The notes under the pieces were generated by a model. That model saw nothing but the letters and a program-made list of their open reading frames with translations. It ran no database searches and was not told the origin of the DNA. This document shows, piece after piece, positions 1-9,069 of a stretch of 64,000 bases of DNA. Position 1 is the first letter of the stretch; each line of letters opens with the position of its first letter. The position numbers and the translations under genes were made by a program. Source of the stretch: Prochlorococcus sp. AG-347-G22 (lineage in GTDB: Bacteria; Cyanobacteriota; Cyanobacteriia; PCC-6307; Cyanobiaceae); assembly GCA_003281635.1 (NCBI GenBank), contig QCBK01000003.1:37461-101460 (forward strand), read 5' to 3'.

Positions 1-84
1 GAAGTTGATAAGTGTGTATTGAGATCTGATAACAATCCTATAAAGAAAAACATTTAAATCAATCTTATCTTTATAGTAAAGATA

Positions 85-158
85 CGGGGCGTAGCGCAGT
101 TTGGTAGCGCACCACTTTGGGGTAGTGGGGGTCGTGGGTTCAAATCCCGCCGTTCCGA
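85..158 (+). tRNA. tRNA-Pro (anticodon GGG)
   Basis: A complete cloverleaf can be folded by eye. The 7-bp acceptor pairs 85-91 with 151-157 (two G-T pairs), the D arm has GCGC/GCGC, and a 5-bp anticodon stem CCACT/AGTGG encloses the loop TTGGGGT. The T arm contains GGTTCAAATCC. Positions 34-36 of the tRNA read GGG, so it decodes CCC/CCU proline codons. The CCA end is not encoded; the discriminator is A158. Confidence 0.95.
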
Positions 159-311
159 TTACTTATCGTCTTGATTTATAAGGGATTTGTATAGTTTATA
201 TGAACTGATCCCTACAGCTATAAACGTAAAAGAAGAAAAAAATGCTAAAACCAATAGAGTAATATTTGAGACTTCAACTTCGCCTAGTTGGAAAGATATA
301 AAAATATTCAT
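159..311 (-). CDS. small single-helix membrane protein, unknown
   Basis: This 50-residue reading frame starts at an ATG (311) and stops immediately beside the tRNA-Pro 3' end on the opposite strand. It has one hydrophobic segment (about residues 16-38, NITLLVLAFF onwards) followed by a short basic-then-acidic tail ending QDDK. Size and layout resemble low-molecular-mass thylakoid subunits, but I cannot match it to a named Psb, Psa or Pet protein. No strong ribosome binding site is visible, which is common in this lineage. It could be a photosystem-associated peptide or a lineage-specific unknown. Confidence 0.55.
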   Translation of the reverse strand: MNIFISFQLGEVEVSNITLLVLAFFSSFTFIAVGISSYKLYKSLINQDDK

Positions 312-368
312 AAGAAAGAAATTTTTTTAAACCTTAACACAGTTCCAAAAATTTTTTTTCACCACAAA

Positions 369-1205
369 CTATAAATTCAGAAGAATAATAAAACCAAAAA
401 TAACTCGATAGATGATAAAGATTTTCAAACCATTTGAAGAAAAATATTTTAATAAGAAATCTATAGCTATTAAAGAAGACAAAAATGTCGTAAAAAGACC
501 CACAAAAAAAGGAAGGAAACCTAATGAAAAAATTTCATTAAATGAAGAAATAAACTCAACAATCGCAGCTAGCGAAATGGCTGGCATCCCTAATAGAAAA
601 GAAAATTTAGCAGCATCTCTTCTTTCCCATCCTGATATTAGAGCGCAAGAAATAGTAATACCAGATCTTGAAACACCTGGAAAAATGGCAAATGCCTGAA
701 AGAAACCTATCAAAAAACTATCTAAATAATTATGGTTTTTAATATTAATAGAACCGCGTTTTGAGCATTCTGCTAAGTACATAAAAAAAGCCATTATTAA
801 TGAGACTATTGCTATTGATAAATTCGAGCGAAGAATGTTATCAAAAAAATAAGGGGCGAATAATTTCATACACCCACCAAGAGAAACAATTGGGATAGTA
901 CCAATTAAAATAGATCTAATTAACCTTTTATTTAAAAGATATTGAATAAATTTTTTTGAAGATAGATTTCCAAAATTAAAAATATTATTCCTAAAGTACC
1001 AAGCAATAGCCAAAACACTTCCAAATTGCATAGTAGCTGACAAAGAGGTTCCAGGATCATCAATATCTAATAAAAGAGATACTACTTTTAAATGAGCTGT
1101 ACTACTTATAGGAATAAATTCAGTAAACCCTTGAATTAAGCCATATAAAATAAATTTTAAATATTCCAAAAAATTTATCAAATTTACTTTATTAATTAAT
1201 AGCAA
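369..1205 (-). CDS. uppP: undecaprenyl-diphosphatase (UppP/BacA)
   Basis: Integral membrane enzyme that dephosphorylates undecaprenyl diphosphate to regenerate the lipid carrier for peptidoglycan and other surface glycans. The 278-residue length fits the family. The signature E/Q-rich segment GFTEFIPISSTAH is at residues 26-38 and the phosphatase-like motif PGVSRSG at 176-182; hydrophobic helices run between and after them. The start shown is the longest one; a Met is not available closer to the first conserved helix, so the N-terminal dozen residues are uncertain. It is transcribed away from the small secreted-protein gene at 1240. Confidence 0.95.
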   Translation of the reverse strand: MLLINKVNLINFLEYLKFILYGLIQGFTEFIPISSTAHLKVVSLLLDIDDPGTSLSATMQFGSVLAIAWYFRNNIFNFGNLSSKKFIQYLLNKRLIRSILIGTIPIVSLGGCMKLFAPYFFDNILRSNLSIAIVSLIMAFFMYLAECSKRGSINIKNHNYLDSFLIGFFQAFAIFPGVSRSGITISCALISGWERRDAAKFSFLLGMPAISLAAIVEFISSFNEIFSLGFLPFFVGLFTTFLSSLIAIDFLLKYFSSNGLKIFIIYRVIFGFIILLNL

Positions 1206-1239
1206 TTTACATTTAATAATTAAAAGCTAATATAGAAAA

Positions 1240-1512
1240 ATGAAAAAAAAATCTATTTTTTTATTATTTTTTCTTATTTCCTTAATCTTTTATGATTCTG
1301 CAAAAGCTAAATATTGGCTAATAATTGGAACCTATAGACAAGGCTCAGGAAGTAGACCAGAGGTTAGTGGTATAACAAGCCCTTCGTTACATTCTATTCC
1401 AATGAAAGATCTGGATAGATGTAATGAGGCAGGTGAGAAAATCACAAATGAAATATATAAACCTGTTTGGCAATTTGATAGTAAATGGACATGTGTATAT
1501 AGCGGTGATTAA
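1240..1512 (+). CDS. small secreted protein, unknown
   Basis: 90 residues with a clear Sec signal peptide: KKKS, a phenylalanine/leucine-rich core and an AKA-type cleavage region near residue 23. The mature part is about 67 residues with two cysteines (in DRCNEAG and WTCVYSG) that could form one disulfide. The C-terminal pattern (a Cys followed by Glu-rich helix and a final W-x-C) is seen in many short exported picocyanobacterial proteins, but I cannot assign a function. Divergent from uppP with only 34 bases between start codons. Confidence 0.7.
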   Translation: MKKKSIFLLFFLISLIFYDSAKAKYWLIIGTYRQGSGSRPEVSGITSPSLHSIPMKDLDRCNEAGEKITNEIYKPVWQFDSKWTCVYSGD

Positions 1513-1520
1513 AAATAAAA

Positions 1521-1655
1521 TTACCTTTTTACATCGTGAGCACACCCATCACCTTTATAGTTTTCACTCTCGTAGAAATCATTTTTTGTACCAAAGTATA
1601 CAGTTAACATAACGAACGGTAAGCTTAATATAAATAAAATAGTTGTTAAATCCAT
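1521..1655 (-). CDS. 44-residue membrane peptide, unknown
   Basis: ATG start at 1655, stop at 1521. The N-terminal half (MDLTTILFILSLPFVMLTVY) is a single membrane helix; the C-terminal half is polar and carries one Cys (GDGCAHD). This shape is typical of small thylakoid or plasma-membrane peptides. It is convergent with the secreted protein gene at 1240 and lies upstream of a second small membrane peptide (1718-1843) in the same orientation. No family recognised. Confidence 0.6.
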   Translation of the reverse strand: MDLTTILFILSLPFVMLTVYFGTKNDFYESENYKGDGCAHDVKR

Positions 1656-1717
1656 AGCGTAAACTTATTTGATAGGGTTATGTAAAATTAAAATAACCAA
1701 TTGATCATTAAACAAAT

Positions 1718-1843
1718 CTAATAATCGGTAGGTCCTTTTATACCAAGATAAAAAAATGCTCCTAAACCAACTAGAAGTAAAACTCCAGCAATAGCTGCAG
1801 AAGGTACAAAACCACCTATTGCAAAGGAAGAAAAATAATGCAT
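1718..1843 (-). CDS. 41-residue membrane peptide, photosystem-subunit-like size
   Basis: ATG start at 1843, TAG stop at 1718. It has a short lumenal-looking N terminus, one glycine/alanine/leucine-rich helix (about residues 14-33, ending GAFFYLGIKG) and a short tail GPTDY. The pattern looks like the low-molecular-mass subunits of photosystem or cytochrome b6f complexes, but I could not match it confidently to any named subunit. Same strand as the neighbouring 44-residue peptide and the DUF1830 gene, so these may be cotranscribed. Confidence 0.6.
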   Translation of the reverse strand: MHYFSSFAIGGFVPSAAIAGVLLLVGLGAFFYLGIKGPTDY

Positions 1844-1932
1844 CTATAAAACCAAGACTAGTTTGATAATATCAATAAAAAAGAGGTATTTGTAAAAAAT
1901 TTTGACTCGAAGACAATTTAAGAATTACTCTG

Positions 1933-2178
1933 TTAAGCAACTAAAGTAGAATCTTCGTTATCAGCAGAAATTCTTATTCTCTCTTCCAACTTAGGGCCAT
2001 ACAACTCATTTCCCCAGATTTCTACTCTTGAGTCATTTGGGGCCATAAAAGTAAGAATATCAGTGGGGAATAAAACTCTCTCCAAGAAAAAATTTGATGG
2101 ACCAATACATCTCAATACAACCATCCTACATCCTTCATTTTTGTAAGAAAACTCAACCATCCCTAAACAGCAAAACAT
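1933..2178 (-). CDS. DUF1830 family protein
   Basis: 81 residues. The central stretch LRCIGPSNFFLERVLFPTDI followed by LTFMAPNDSRVEIWG matches the DUF1830 pattern (a Cys-bearing strand, then FERVVFP, then an acidic ELEI/VEIW strand) found almost only in cyanobacteria. Function is unknown. No signal peptide or membrane segment. ATG at 2178 is the only sensible start. It stands alone between small membrane peptides and the glycerate kinase gene. Confidence 0.75.
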   Translation of the reverse strand: MFCCLGMVEFSYKNEGCRMVVLRCIGPSNFFLERVLFPTDILTFMAPNDSRVEIWGNELYGPKLEERIRISADNEDSTLVA

Positions 2179-2249
2179 AGTAAATTAAACACCATTTGGG
2201 GCTATAAAAAATGTATAAAAAATTACTGAAAAAAAAATTTGTAAAAATA

Positions 2250-3194
2250 TTAGAAATTTAATCCAGCCTCAACAATATTTCTTTCCTGATTAATTAATAA
2301 AAGAGCATAAGAATTTATAAAATCAAAACTTTTATGAGGAATAGAGACATTAAGCATTCTCAAAAAATTAGATAATTTTTCATCTTTAAGGGCTTTGCCT
2401 TTCTGTAATAACATTTCTTTTTCTTGATTTGTTTTCCACTTATTCATATATTCAATCTTTAAGGGTTTTAAGTGCCAAATGTTGTCTATTAAACTCCAAA
2501 TATCTAAGTATTCTTTTAGATTATTTTGAATGGTTAATACATAAGAAGATTCATCAAGACTCAAACTTGTTGTATTTATAGATCTATCATCTACGTCAAA
2601 TGAGAAAGGTTTTATTCCCAAAAACCATCCCTCAATAATTAATAAATCAGGATTATCTAATCTCCAATGAGATCTATCACCTAAACCATTTCTTAAGGAT
2701 TTATCAAAAACTGGTACATTTAATTCTCCATTAATCTTCCAATTTAGTAATTTTTCATGCATTAATTTTACTGAGTGACTTCCGGGAAAACCTCTTGATA
2801 CATTCCAAGGGTTATTCTTTATTGCTAATATCATTTCATCTGATGGCAGATAAAAATCATCAATTGAAATAACAGCGATTTTGAAGTCTAATTTTAATGA
2901 TATGGCTTCAAGCCATTTACCCAGTGTTGTTTTACCTGTACCAGGTAAAGCTGAAATCCCAATTATTTTTCTATCAGAAAAACAATTATAAAATTTATAA
3001 GCCTGAGATAAAAGAGGCAAAGCTAAACCCCAAATCCAATCATCATTTACTTTATTATTCCAATATTGATCAATTGAAAGAATATTTCTTTGATTATTCC
3101 AGAAATTGAACCAGTCATCCAAGGATTCCCAACCAATATCTATAATTAATTTTTCAAATTTATCAAGATTAAAATTAATATCTAAATCTTTCAT
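2250..3194 (-). CDS. D-glycerate 3-kinase (GLYK family)
   Basis: Predicted to phosphorylate D-glycerate to 3-phosphoglycerate with ATP, in the cytosol. The P-loop SALPGTGKTT is at residues 81-90, followed by ISIDDFYLP and NPWNVSRGFPGSHS, then DRSHWR and LLIIEGWFLG; these are characteristic of GLYK-type kinases related to uridine kinase/PRK. Length 314 is normal. In photorespiration this enzyme ends the glycolate route; here it is the last gene of a minus-strand cluster encoding glucosylglycerate enzymes, with 4 bases between it and the phosphatase gene. That position suggests it also recovers the glycerate released when glucosylglycerate is broken down (inference). Confidence 0.88.
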   Translation of the reverse strand: MKDLDINFNLDKFEKLIIDIGWESLDDWFNFWNNQRNILSIDQYWNNKVNDDWIWGLALPLLSQAYKFYNCFSDRKIIGISALPGTGKTTLGKWLEAISLKLDFKIAVISIDDFYLPSDEMILAIKNNPWNVSRGFPGSHSVKLMHEKLLNWKINGELNVPVFDKSLRNGLGDRSHWRLDNPDLLIIEGWFLGIKPFSFDVDDRSINTTSLSLDESSYVLTIQNNLKEYLDIWSLIDNIWHLKPLKIEYMNKWKTNQEKEMLLQKGKALKDEKLSNFLRMLNVSIPHKSFDFINSYALLLINQERNIVEAGLNF

Positions 3195-3198
3195 CTTT

Positions 3199-3996
3199 CT
3201 AACTTAGTTTTCGCTTATTTATCAATTTATTGATTTCATTTTTCCAACCATATCCATTTGGTTCAGAAGCTAAAATAAATTCAAAGCCTTTTAATTGATC
3301 TAGTAAATTAACATTAGGGCCATCCATACCAGGAATAACTATTTTAATATCTGAGTTTAAAAGTAGAGGCAAATCATTTGGAGAATCGCCCAAACCTATA
3401 ATTTCAATATTTCGAATATTCGAATATTCTTTAAGCGCATTTATTGCTTTACCTTTATTCGATTTTGTAGATAATAAGTGACTCATCCTATTACCCCTAA
3501 ATATATCAACATTGAACTTTTTACAACAGATATTAATTTTTTCTTCTAGGTAACTTGGCGGATTTAAAAAAGGCATGCTCCAATGTCTATCACGCATTAA
3601 ATTCAATGAGTTACCTTCTAAACCAGTTAGCTCAGTCGCCTCTTGATCTGTGAGATTATTAAGAGGAATAAGTTTGTAATCAATATCTTTAGAAATGAGA
3701 TTTAGGATATCTTCAAGATATTCGTATTTAATTCCAAGAATAATTTCTCCATTAACTCTTTTAAGAGATTCACCATATATTGCAGCACCATTCTCAACAA
3801 TAAAAGGATCCGTCAAGTTAAGTTCCTTTCTTATAACTTTTACTTCAGAAGCGGTTTTACTTGTACATAGAATTACAGGTATAGATAATTTTTGTAGTTT
3901 TTTTATAGTATCTCTGGCAGGTGATAAATCATAGGAGTGATCCATTAAAGTACCATCTACATCACTTACTACCCATATAGAAGAATTTTGTATCAT
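3199..3996 (-). CDS. gpgP: HAD phosphatase, glucosyl-3-phosphoglycerate phosphatase (MPGP-type)
   Basis: HAD-superfamily hydrolase with motif I SDVDGTLMDH near residue 11, motif II ILCTSKTASEV, and motif IV region IIGLGDSPNDLPLL. The overall sequence is of the mannosyl-3-phosphoglycerate phosphatase (YedP/MpgP) type. With GpgS nearby, the likely substrate is glucosyl-3-phosphoglycerate, giving glucosylglycerate. I chose the ATG at 3996, two bases past the stop of the upstream gene; a longer form starting at 4017 would overlap that gene by 19 bases and adds seven residues before the conserved fold. Middle gene of a tight three-gene run. Confidence 0.85.
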   Translation of the reverse strand: MIQNSSIWVVSDVDGTLMDHSYDLSPARDTIKKLQKLSIPVILCTSKTASEVKVIRKELNLTDPFIVENGAAIYGESLKRVNGEIILGIKYEYLEDILNLISKDIDYKLIPLNNLTDQEATELTGLEGNSLNLMRDRHWSMPFLNPPSYLEEKINICCKKFNVDIFRGNRMSHLLSTKSNKGKAINALKEYSNIRNIEIIGLGDSPNDLPLLLNSDIKIVIPGMDGPNVNLLDQLKGFEFILASEPNGYGWKNEINKLINKRKLS

Positions 3997-3998
3997 TT

Positions 3999-5759
3999 TT
4001 ATAAAGCACCAAGCCAAACCACTTGAAAAGGATTAAGACTAATATTTTTGCAATTGTATTTAATTGATGTTAAAAAATCTTGTGTATTAAAATCATTATC
4101 TATTTTTTTTGGTAAATCATTATCATTCAATTGATAATTAATTTTATTTTCAGTCATATTATGGATTGCAAAAACAGAATCAGGACCTTTACCCCTTTTG
4201 ATAACAACGATATCACTTCTGCCTTTAGATAAACATTTCATTTCCGAACAAGGGTGAAATTGCTTTAATTGTGATCTTATATCCATTGCATTTCTTAAGT
4301 ACTTTAAGTTTTTATTGGCATTTGATTCGGCATTATTTAAGACAGACAAAAGATTGTCCATTTTAAATTTTTCTCTATTGAGGTCTCTCCTTTGACCTGT
4401 CATAGAGAAACTTTTGATATCATTTTCTGAAGCAAGTAATGCTGGCAAATAAAATGCAGGAACACCTTTCAGAGCCATTACTATTAACTGAGTCAAAATA
4501 AATCTCTCAAACTGGAATCTGTTAGAATCTCTACTAGAATCTTCCATTGCGCTCCACCAACTAATATTCAATTCATACGGTTTATCATCTCCATTTGATA
4601 AACGTCTATGACTTACTAGTCCTCCTCTTTTTTCACAATTAATCAATAGATTTTTAATTCTCTGCTCATTCATTAAACCCTCTAGAGCTCTTAAACCAAC
4701 GCCATCATGCGATGCAGTGAAATTAAATAGAGTGGTATTCTCAGGTAATACTGGCCAATCAAAAATCCATGAGTTTAGAATATCAGCTCTTGAAGTAATA
4801 ATTGCCTCTAGAAGAAGAGGCGGCAAAGGGAAATTATATGCCATATGGGCTTCATCATCGGGAATAAGGTAAGACAAATTTTCTTTCTGAGGAACATTAG
4901 TTTCTGTTATTAAAACTCCTTCTTCTAAAAGATCATTTAAAAGAACTCTTAAAATTTTTACAATTGAATGTGCTTTTGACAAATGTAAGCATGTTGTCCC
5001 TGATTCCTTCCAAATAAAACCTACAGCATCAAGCCTGAACCATTTAATTCCATTGGATAAATAAGTAATAATTAAATTTAAGAACTCAATAGTCATTTTT
5101 GGATTATGCCAATTCAAATCAATTTGATCTGGACCAAAAGTAGTCCAAACTTGTTTAGGGCCTTCGTCAGTATTTATTTGTGAAAACAAGGAGGAACTTC
5201 TGGGTCTAACTACATTTGACCAGTCAAGATTTTGTTTGGGTGAAAAAACGTTTGATATCCCTGGTTCTTCAGATTTAATAAATTGTTGAACCCATGTGTG
5301 AGAGGATGAAACATGGTTTAGTACCAAATCAGCCATCAAATCATGATTTTTTGAAATACTTTTGAGATCATTCCATCCACCAAATTTTTCTTCTAGAGAA
5401 TCATAACTAGAGACTGCGAAACCACCATCGCTTGTGGATTTCAAGAAAGGAAGAATATGTACAACTTTAGAAAGATTGCCAAAATGTTTTCTTAACAAAT
5501 CCTTAAGAGTAATTAATGTTGCCTCACCTTTTTTATAAACACTATCAGCATAAGTTATCAAAACCGAATGAGATTCGTTCCACCTTTCTTTATCTCTTAT
5601 TTCTTCATAAGCAAATTTCTCTGAGAAATTATCTAAAATCTGTAATAATTGATTTGAAATAAAATTAATTTCTTCTGTAGTATTATTTGAATAAATTGTT
5701 TTCAACAATTTATAAATTTTTAATCTATCTAATTTTTTCTCTGAATCAATTTGCTTCAC
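3999..5759 (-). CDS. GH13_18 glycoside phosphorylase, probable glucosylglycerate phosphorylase (sucrose-phosphorylase-like)
   Basis: 586 residues of the GH13 sucrose phosphorylase-like subfamily. The catalytic triad is visible: nucleophile D244 in RLDAVGF, acid/base E286 in LITETN, and transition-state Asp D352 in ASHDGVG. Related enzymes phosphorolyse sucrose, glucosylglycerol, sucrose-6-phosphate or glucosylglycerate, releasing glucose-1-phosphate. The genomic context (phosphatase and glycerate kinase downstream, GpgS divergent) favours glucosylglycerate, with glycerate as the other product; this is inference and the acceptor cannot be read from sequence alone. Annotation as sucrose phosphorylase would be the main alternative. 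First gene of the minus-strand operon. Confidence 0.82.
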   Translation of the reverse strand: MKQIDSEKKLDRLKIYKLLKTIYSNNTTEEINFISNQLLQILDNFSEKFAYEEIRDKERWNESHSVLITYADSVYKKGEATLITLKDLLRKHFGNLSKVVHILPFLKSTSDGGFAVSSYDSLEEKFGGWNDLKSISKNHDLMADLVLNHVSSSHTWVQQFIKSEEPGISNVFSPKQNLDWSNVVRPRSSSLFSQINTDEGPKQVWTTFGPDQIDLNWHNPKMTIEFLNLIITYLSNGIKWFRLDAVGFIWKESGTTCLHLSKAHSIVKILRVLLNDLLEEGVLITETNVPQKENLSYLIPDDEAHMAYNFPLPPLLLEAIITSRADILNSWIFDWPVLPENTTLFNFTASHDGVGLRALEGLMNEQRIKNLLINCEKRGGLVSHRRLSNGDDKPYELNISWWSAMEDSSRDSNRFQFERFILTQLIVMALKGVPAFYLPALLASENDIKSFSMTGQRRDLNREKFKMDNLLSVLNNAESNANKNLKYLRNAMDIRSQLKQFHPCSEMKCLSKGRSDIVVIKRGKGPDSVFAIHNMTENKINYQLNDNDLPKKIDNDFNTQDFLTSIKYNCKNISLNPFQVVWLGAL

Positions 5760-5776
5760 TTTGAAAAAATCATCGA

Positions 5777-5788
5777 AGTATTAATACT
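5777..5788. promoter_or_regulatory. 12-bp palindrome in shared divergent promoter
   Basis: AGTATTAATACT is a perfect palindrome in the middle of the 50-base gap between the divergent phosphorylase gene (start 5759) and gpgS (start 5810). It may be an operator serving both directions or simply overlapping -10 elements: TACTAT at 5785-5790 would suit gpgS. Function is inferred from position only. Confidence 0.4.
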
Positions 5789-5809
5789 ATTCTGCACATC
5801 AATTAGAAA

Positions 5810-7036
5810 ATGGACTTTCAACAAGGGTTAATCACAACAATACATGAATATGGAGTTACAAGAAATTTACTTAAAGTATTAAACAAAAGTCTTAAAAAAA
5901 GATCTACCAGCATTCTTATACCTTGCTTATATGAAGAATTTGAGCGTCCTGCATTAAAAGACATAAGAGAAGTTTTAAAAAACCTAACGGGCTTAAATGA
6001 ATTAGTGATTGCCCTCTCTGCAAAAACAGTTGAGCAAGTTAAGGCAGCGAAATCATTTTTTGACTCAATGCCATTCCCGGTTCACGTTCAATGGACTAAC
6101 TCTCCCTCTGTAATAGAGCTGTTAAAAAGCCAAGAAAAAAATGGATTGGAACTTTTAGGGACTCCTGGTAAAGGATGGGCTGTCTGGCAAGGCATAGGAA
6201 TTGCGACTAGAAAATCAGAGGTGGTTGCTCTTTTTGATGCTGATATAAGAACTTTTAGTCCTTTGTACCCTTCAAGAATGATACTTCCACTTCTAGATGA
6301 ATCATATGGGATATCATATGTAAAGGCTTTTTACAGCAGGTTATCCTTAGAGACCAATCAATTGCAAGGTAGAGCAACAAGATTATTTGTGGGTCCCTTA
6401 TTGGCAAGTCTTGAGCAGTTAGTAGGGAAGGGTCCTTTTTTGCAATATCTTCAATCATTTAGATATCCATTAGCAGGTGAGTTTGCCTTCACTAAAGACC
6501 TTGCTATGAATTTACGAATTCCTTGTGACTGGGGTTTAGAGATAGGTTTATTATCAGAGGTTTATAGAAATGTTAGAACCTCCAAAATAGCTCAGGTAGA
6601 CCTAGGTTTGTTTGATCATAAACATAAGAATATTGGTAATTCATCTAAAGAAGGATTGCAAAAAATGTGTACAGAAATACTCTCAAGTGTTTTAAGAGGT
6701 CTTATGGAACATCAAGCAGAGACCTTAACTAGTACTCAACTAGCAACCTTAGAAGTTCTTTACAAAAGAGTTGGGGAAGATCGTGTAAAACAATTTGGAT
6801 TAGATTCAGCTGTTAATCAACTTCCATACGATAGGCATGAAGAAGAGCTATCAGTACAGAAATTTGCGAAACTATTAAGACCGGCTACAGAAGATTACTT
6901 AGCATGCCCTACGACACAGCAGCTACCAAGTTGGTCAAGAGTTCTATCTTGTGAAAACAAACTGCAAGAAGATTTGGCAATTGCTGGGTCACAAGATATA
7001 AAGACAACTGAAAAAGAATTAATTAAAAACTTCTAA
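5810..7036 (+). CDS. gpgS: glucosyl-3-phosphoglycerate synthase (GT81)
   Basis: Cytosolic glycosyltransferase that joins glucose from a nucleotide sugar (ADP- or UDP-glucose) to 3-phosphoglycerate, the first step of glucosylglycerate synthesis. The 408-residue protein has the GT-A fold start [15 protein letters not shown], the loop [16 protein letters not shown] and the metal-binding DADIR at residues 143-147, then [12 protein letters not shown] and [11 protein letters not shown] as in GpgS proteins. It faces away from the phosphorylase/phosphatase/kinase operon across a 50-base promoter region and overlaps the convergent ureC stop by 3-4 bases. Glucosylglycerate is a compatible solute in marine picocyanobacteria, especially under nitrogen shortage. 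Confidence 0.92.
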   Translation: MDFQQGLITTIHEYGVTRNLLKVLNKSLKKRSTSILIPCLYEEFERPALKDIREVLKNLTGLNELVIALSAKTVEQVKAAKSFFDSMPFPVHVQWTNSPSVIELLKSQEKNGLELLGTPGKGWAVWQGIGIATRKSEVVALFDADIRTFSPLYPSRMILPLLDESYGISYVKAFYSRLSLETNQLQGRATRLFVGPLLASLEQLVGKGPFLQYLQSFRYPLAGEFAFTKDLAMNLRIPCDWGLEIGLLSEVYRNVRTSKIAQVDLGLFDHKHKNIGNSSKEGLQKMCTEILSSVLRGLMEHQAETLTSTQLATLEVLYKRVGEDRVKQFGLDSAVNQLPYDRHEEELSVQKFAKLLRPATEDYLACPTTQQLPSWSRVLSCENKLQEDLAIAGSQDIKTTEKELIKNF

Positions 7037-8742
7037 AGTAAAAAGTACCTTTGAGCCATTGGAACTTCATCAAGAGGTTCACATGTAAGAAGTTCCCCAT
7101 CAGAAAAAACTTCATAAGTTTGAGGATCAACTGAAATATTTGGTAGTTTACTATTAAGTTTTAAGTGTGATTTATTGATATTTCTGGTATTTTCTACGGA
7201 AATACATTTTTTTTGTAAGCCTAATTTATTTGGAATATTTTGATCAATTGAATTTTTACTTAAAAAGGTAAAAGAACTCTTAATTAGAGATTGACCGAAA
7301 CTTGCAAACATAGGACGACCATGTACAGGACCTGGGGTTGGAATTGAAGCATTTGCGTCACCCATTTGGGACCAAACTATAGATCCTCCTTTAACAACTA
7401 ATTCAGGCTTTACTGCAAAAAAGGAAGGTTTCCACAATGCCAAATCAGCAATCTTTCCCTTTTCTATAGACCCAACATGTTTATCTATACCATGAGCTAT
7501 TGCAGGATTAATTGTGACTTTAGAAATATATCTCTTTACTCTGTAATTATCATTTCTATCAGAATCCTGCGACAACGGTCCCCTTTGGAGTTTCATTTTA
7601 TGAGCGGTTTGAAAAGTTCTTGTAATTACTTCACCAACTCTTCCCATGGCTTGAGAATCACTAGCAATAATTGAAAAAGCACCTATATCATGCAAGATAT
7701 CCTCAGCTGCAATAGTCTCTCTTCTGATCCTTGATTCAGCAAATGCAATATCTTCTGGGATTTTAGAATCTAAATGATGACAAACCATTAACATGTCAAG
7801 ATGTTCTTCCAATGTGTTCTTCGTGTAGGGTCTTGTTGGATTAGTACTACTTGGAAGAACATTATTTTCTCCACAAATTTTAATAATGTCTGGCGCATGA
7901 CCTCCACCTGCTCCTTCGGTATGAAAAGTATGAATAGTTCTTCCTGCAATAGCGTTGATAGTATCTTCAACAAAGCCTGCCTCATTCAAAGTATCAGTAT
8001 GAATACATACTTGTACGTCAAACTTGTCTGCAACATTAAGACAAGAATTTATTGTAGAGGGAGTCGTTCCCCAATCCTCATGAAGCTTTAATCCACATGC
8101 ACCAGCTTCAACTTGATCAACAAGATTGCTCTCGTTTGTTGAGTTTCCCTTTCCAAAAAACCCTAAATTCATTGGAAATGCTTCTGCAGATTGAAGCATT
8201 CTTGATATATGAAAAGAACCCGGAGTACAAGTAGTGGCATTTGTACCAGTTGCAGGTCCAGTTCCCCCTCCCAACATGGTTGTAATTCCCGATGCTAGTG
8301 CTGTCTCAATTTGTTGGGGACAGATAAAGTGAATGTGAGTATCTATGGAACCTGCTGTAAGAATATGACCTTCTCCAGCTATTACTTCTGTTGAAGCACC
8401 AATAACAATATCAACATTATCCTGGATATCTGGATTACCAGCCTTACCAATTTCAAAAATCATTCCATCTTTTATACCTACATCAGCCTTAATTATTCCC
8501 CACCAATCTACGATTAAAGCATTAGTTATTACGGTATCTACAGCTCCATCCGCTCTACTTACTTGAGACTGTCCCATCCCATCTCTAATAACTTTACCTC
8601 CACCAAATTTAACTTCATCTCCGTATATCGTTAAATCCTTTTCTACTTCGATAAAAAGTTGGGTATCAGCAAGCCTGACTCTATCTCCTGTGGTAGGTCC
8701 GTATGTTTGCGCGTAAGTATTTCTGTCAATTTTATAGGACAT
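7033..8742 (-). CDS. ureC: urease alpha subunit
   Basis: Catalytic subunit of nickel urease (urea to ammonia and carbon dioxide). All 569 residues are present: nickel ligands in [10 protein letters not shown], the carbamylated lysine K219 in [19 protein letters not shown], and the flap segment VCHHLD, plus GGHAPDI. Last gene of the minus-strand ureD-ureA-ureB-ureC set, 4 bases after ureB. The active metallocentre must be assembled by UreDEFG encoded around it. Its stop overlaps that of gpgS. Confidence 0.97.
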   Translation of the reverse strand: MSYKIDRNTYAQTYGPTTGDRVRLADTQLFIEVEKDLTIYGDEVKFGGGKVIRDGMGQSQVSRADGAVDTVITNALIVDWWGIIKADVGIKDGMIFEIGKAGNPDIQDNVDIVIGASTEVIAGEGHILTAGSIDTHIHFICPQQIETALASGITTMLGGGTGPATGTNATTCTPGSFHISRMLQSAEAFPMNLGFFGKGNSTNESNLVDQVEAGACGLKLHEDWGTTPSTINSCLNVADKFDVQVCIHTDTLNEAGFVEDTINAIAGRTIHTFHTEGAGGGHAPDIIKICGENNVLPSSTNPTRPYTKNTLEEHLDMLMVCHHLDSKIPEDIAFAESRIRRETIAAEDILHDIGAFSIIASDSQAMGRVGEVITRTFQTAHKMKLQRGPLSQDSDRNDNYRVKRYISKVTINPAIAHGIDKHVGSIEKGKIADLALWKPSFFAVKPELVVKGGSIVWSQMGDANASIPTPGPVHGRPMFASFGQSLIKSSFTFLSKNSIDQNIPNKLGLQKKCISVENTRNINKSHLKLNSKLPNISVDPQTYEVFSDGELLTCEPLDEVPMAQRYFLL

Positions 8743-8746
8743 AATT

Positions 8747-9067
8747 TTAAGTATCTAAAGAACCGTTAACCAATGAATTAAAACCATGTGCAATTCTTAA
8801 ACCCGCATATGGAACTAATTTGACCTCAGTTGTATCTCCAGGTTCAAATCTAATTGCAGTGCCTGCAGGAATGTCAAGACGCATACCAAGTGTTATTTCT
8901 CGATGAAAAATTAAAGCCTTATTAGCTTCAAAAAAATGATAGTGAGATCCAATTTGTATGGGTCTATCTCCAGAATTAGAAACTTTTACTGTTCTAACTT
9001 CCTTTCCTAGATTTAATTCGATTTCACCTTGTTCAGGAATTATTTCGCCAGGAATTAAATTACTCAT
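8747..9067 (-). CDS. ureB: urease beta subunit
   Basis: 106-residue structural subunit of urease. It begins [16 protein letters not shown], with [19 protein letters not shown] and the conserved EVKLVPYAG and VYGFN-like ending [10 protein letters not shown]. It packs between UreA and UreC in the (ABC)3 enzyme and has no catalytic residues of its own. Starts 2 bases after the ureA stop, so translation is probably coupled. Confidence 0.96.
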   Translation of the reverse strand: MSNLIPGEIIPEQGEIELNLGKEVRTVKVSNSGDRPIQIGSHYHFFEANKALIFHREITLGMRLDIPAGTAIRFEPGDTTEVKLVPYAGLRIAHGFNSLVNGSLDT

Positions 9068-9069
9068 AA

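Noticed and set aside
412..699. 95-codon open frame opposite uppP
   Set aside because: It is fully antisense to conserved uppP motifs, with lysine/asparagine-rich composition expected from the reverse of a hydrophobic gene.
3997..4017. Extended start for the HAD phosphatase at 4017
   Set aside because: It would overlap the upstream gene by 19 bases, while the ATG at 3996 begins just before the conserved motif and fits operon spacing.
7801..8091. 96-codon open frame opposite ureC
   Set aside because: Lies across the conserved urease active-site region on the other strand; Cys/Ser/Asn-rich shadow of ureC.
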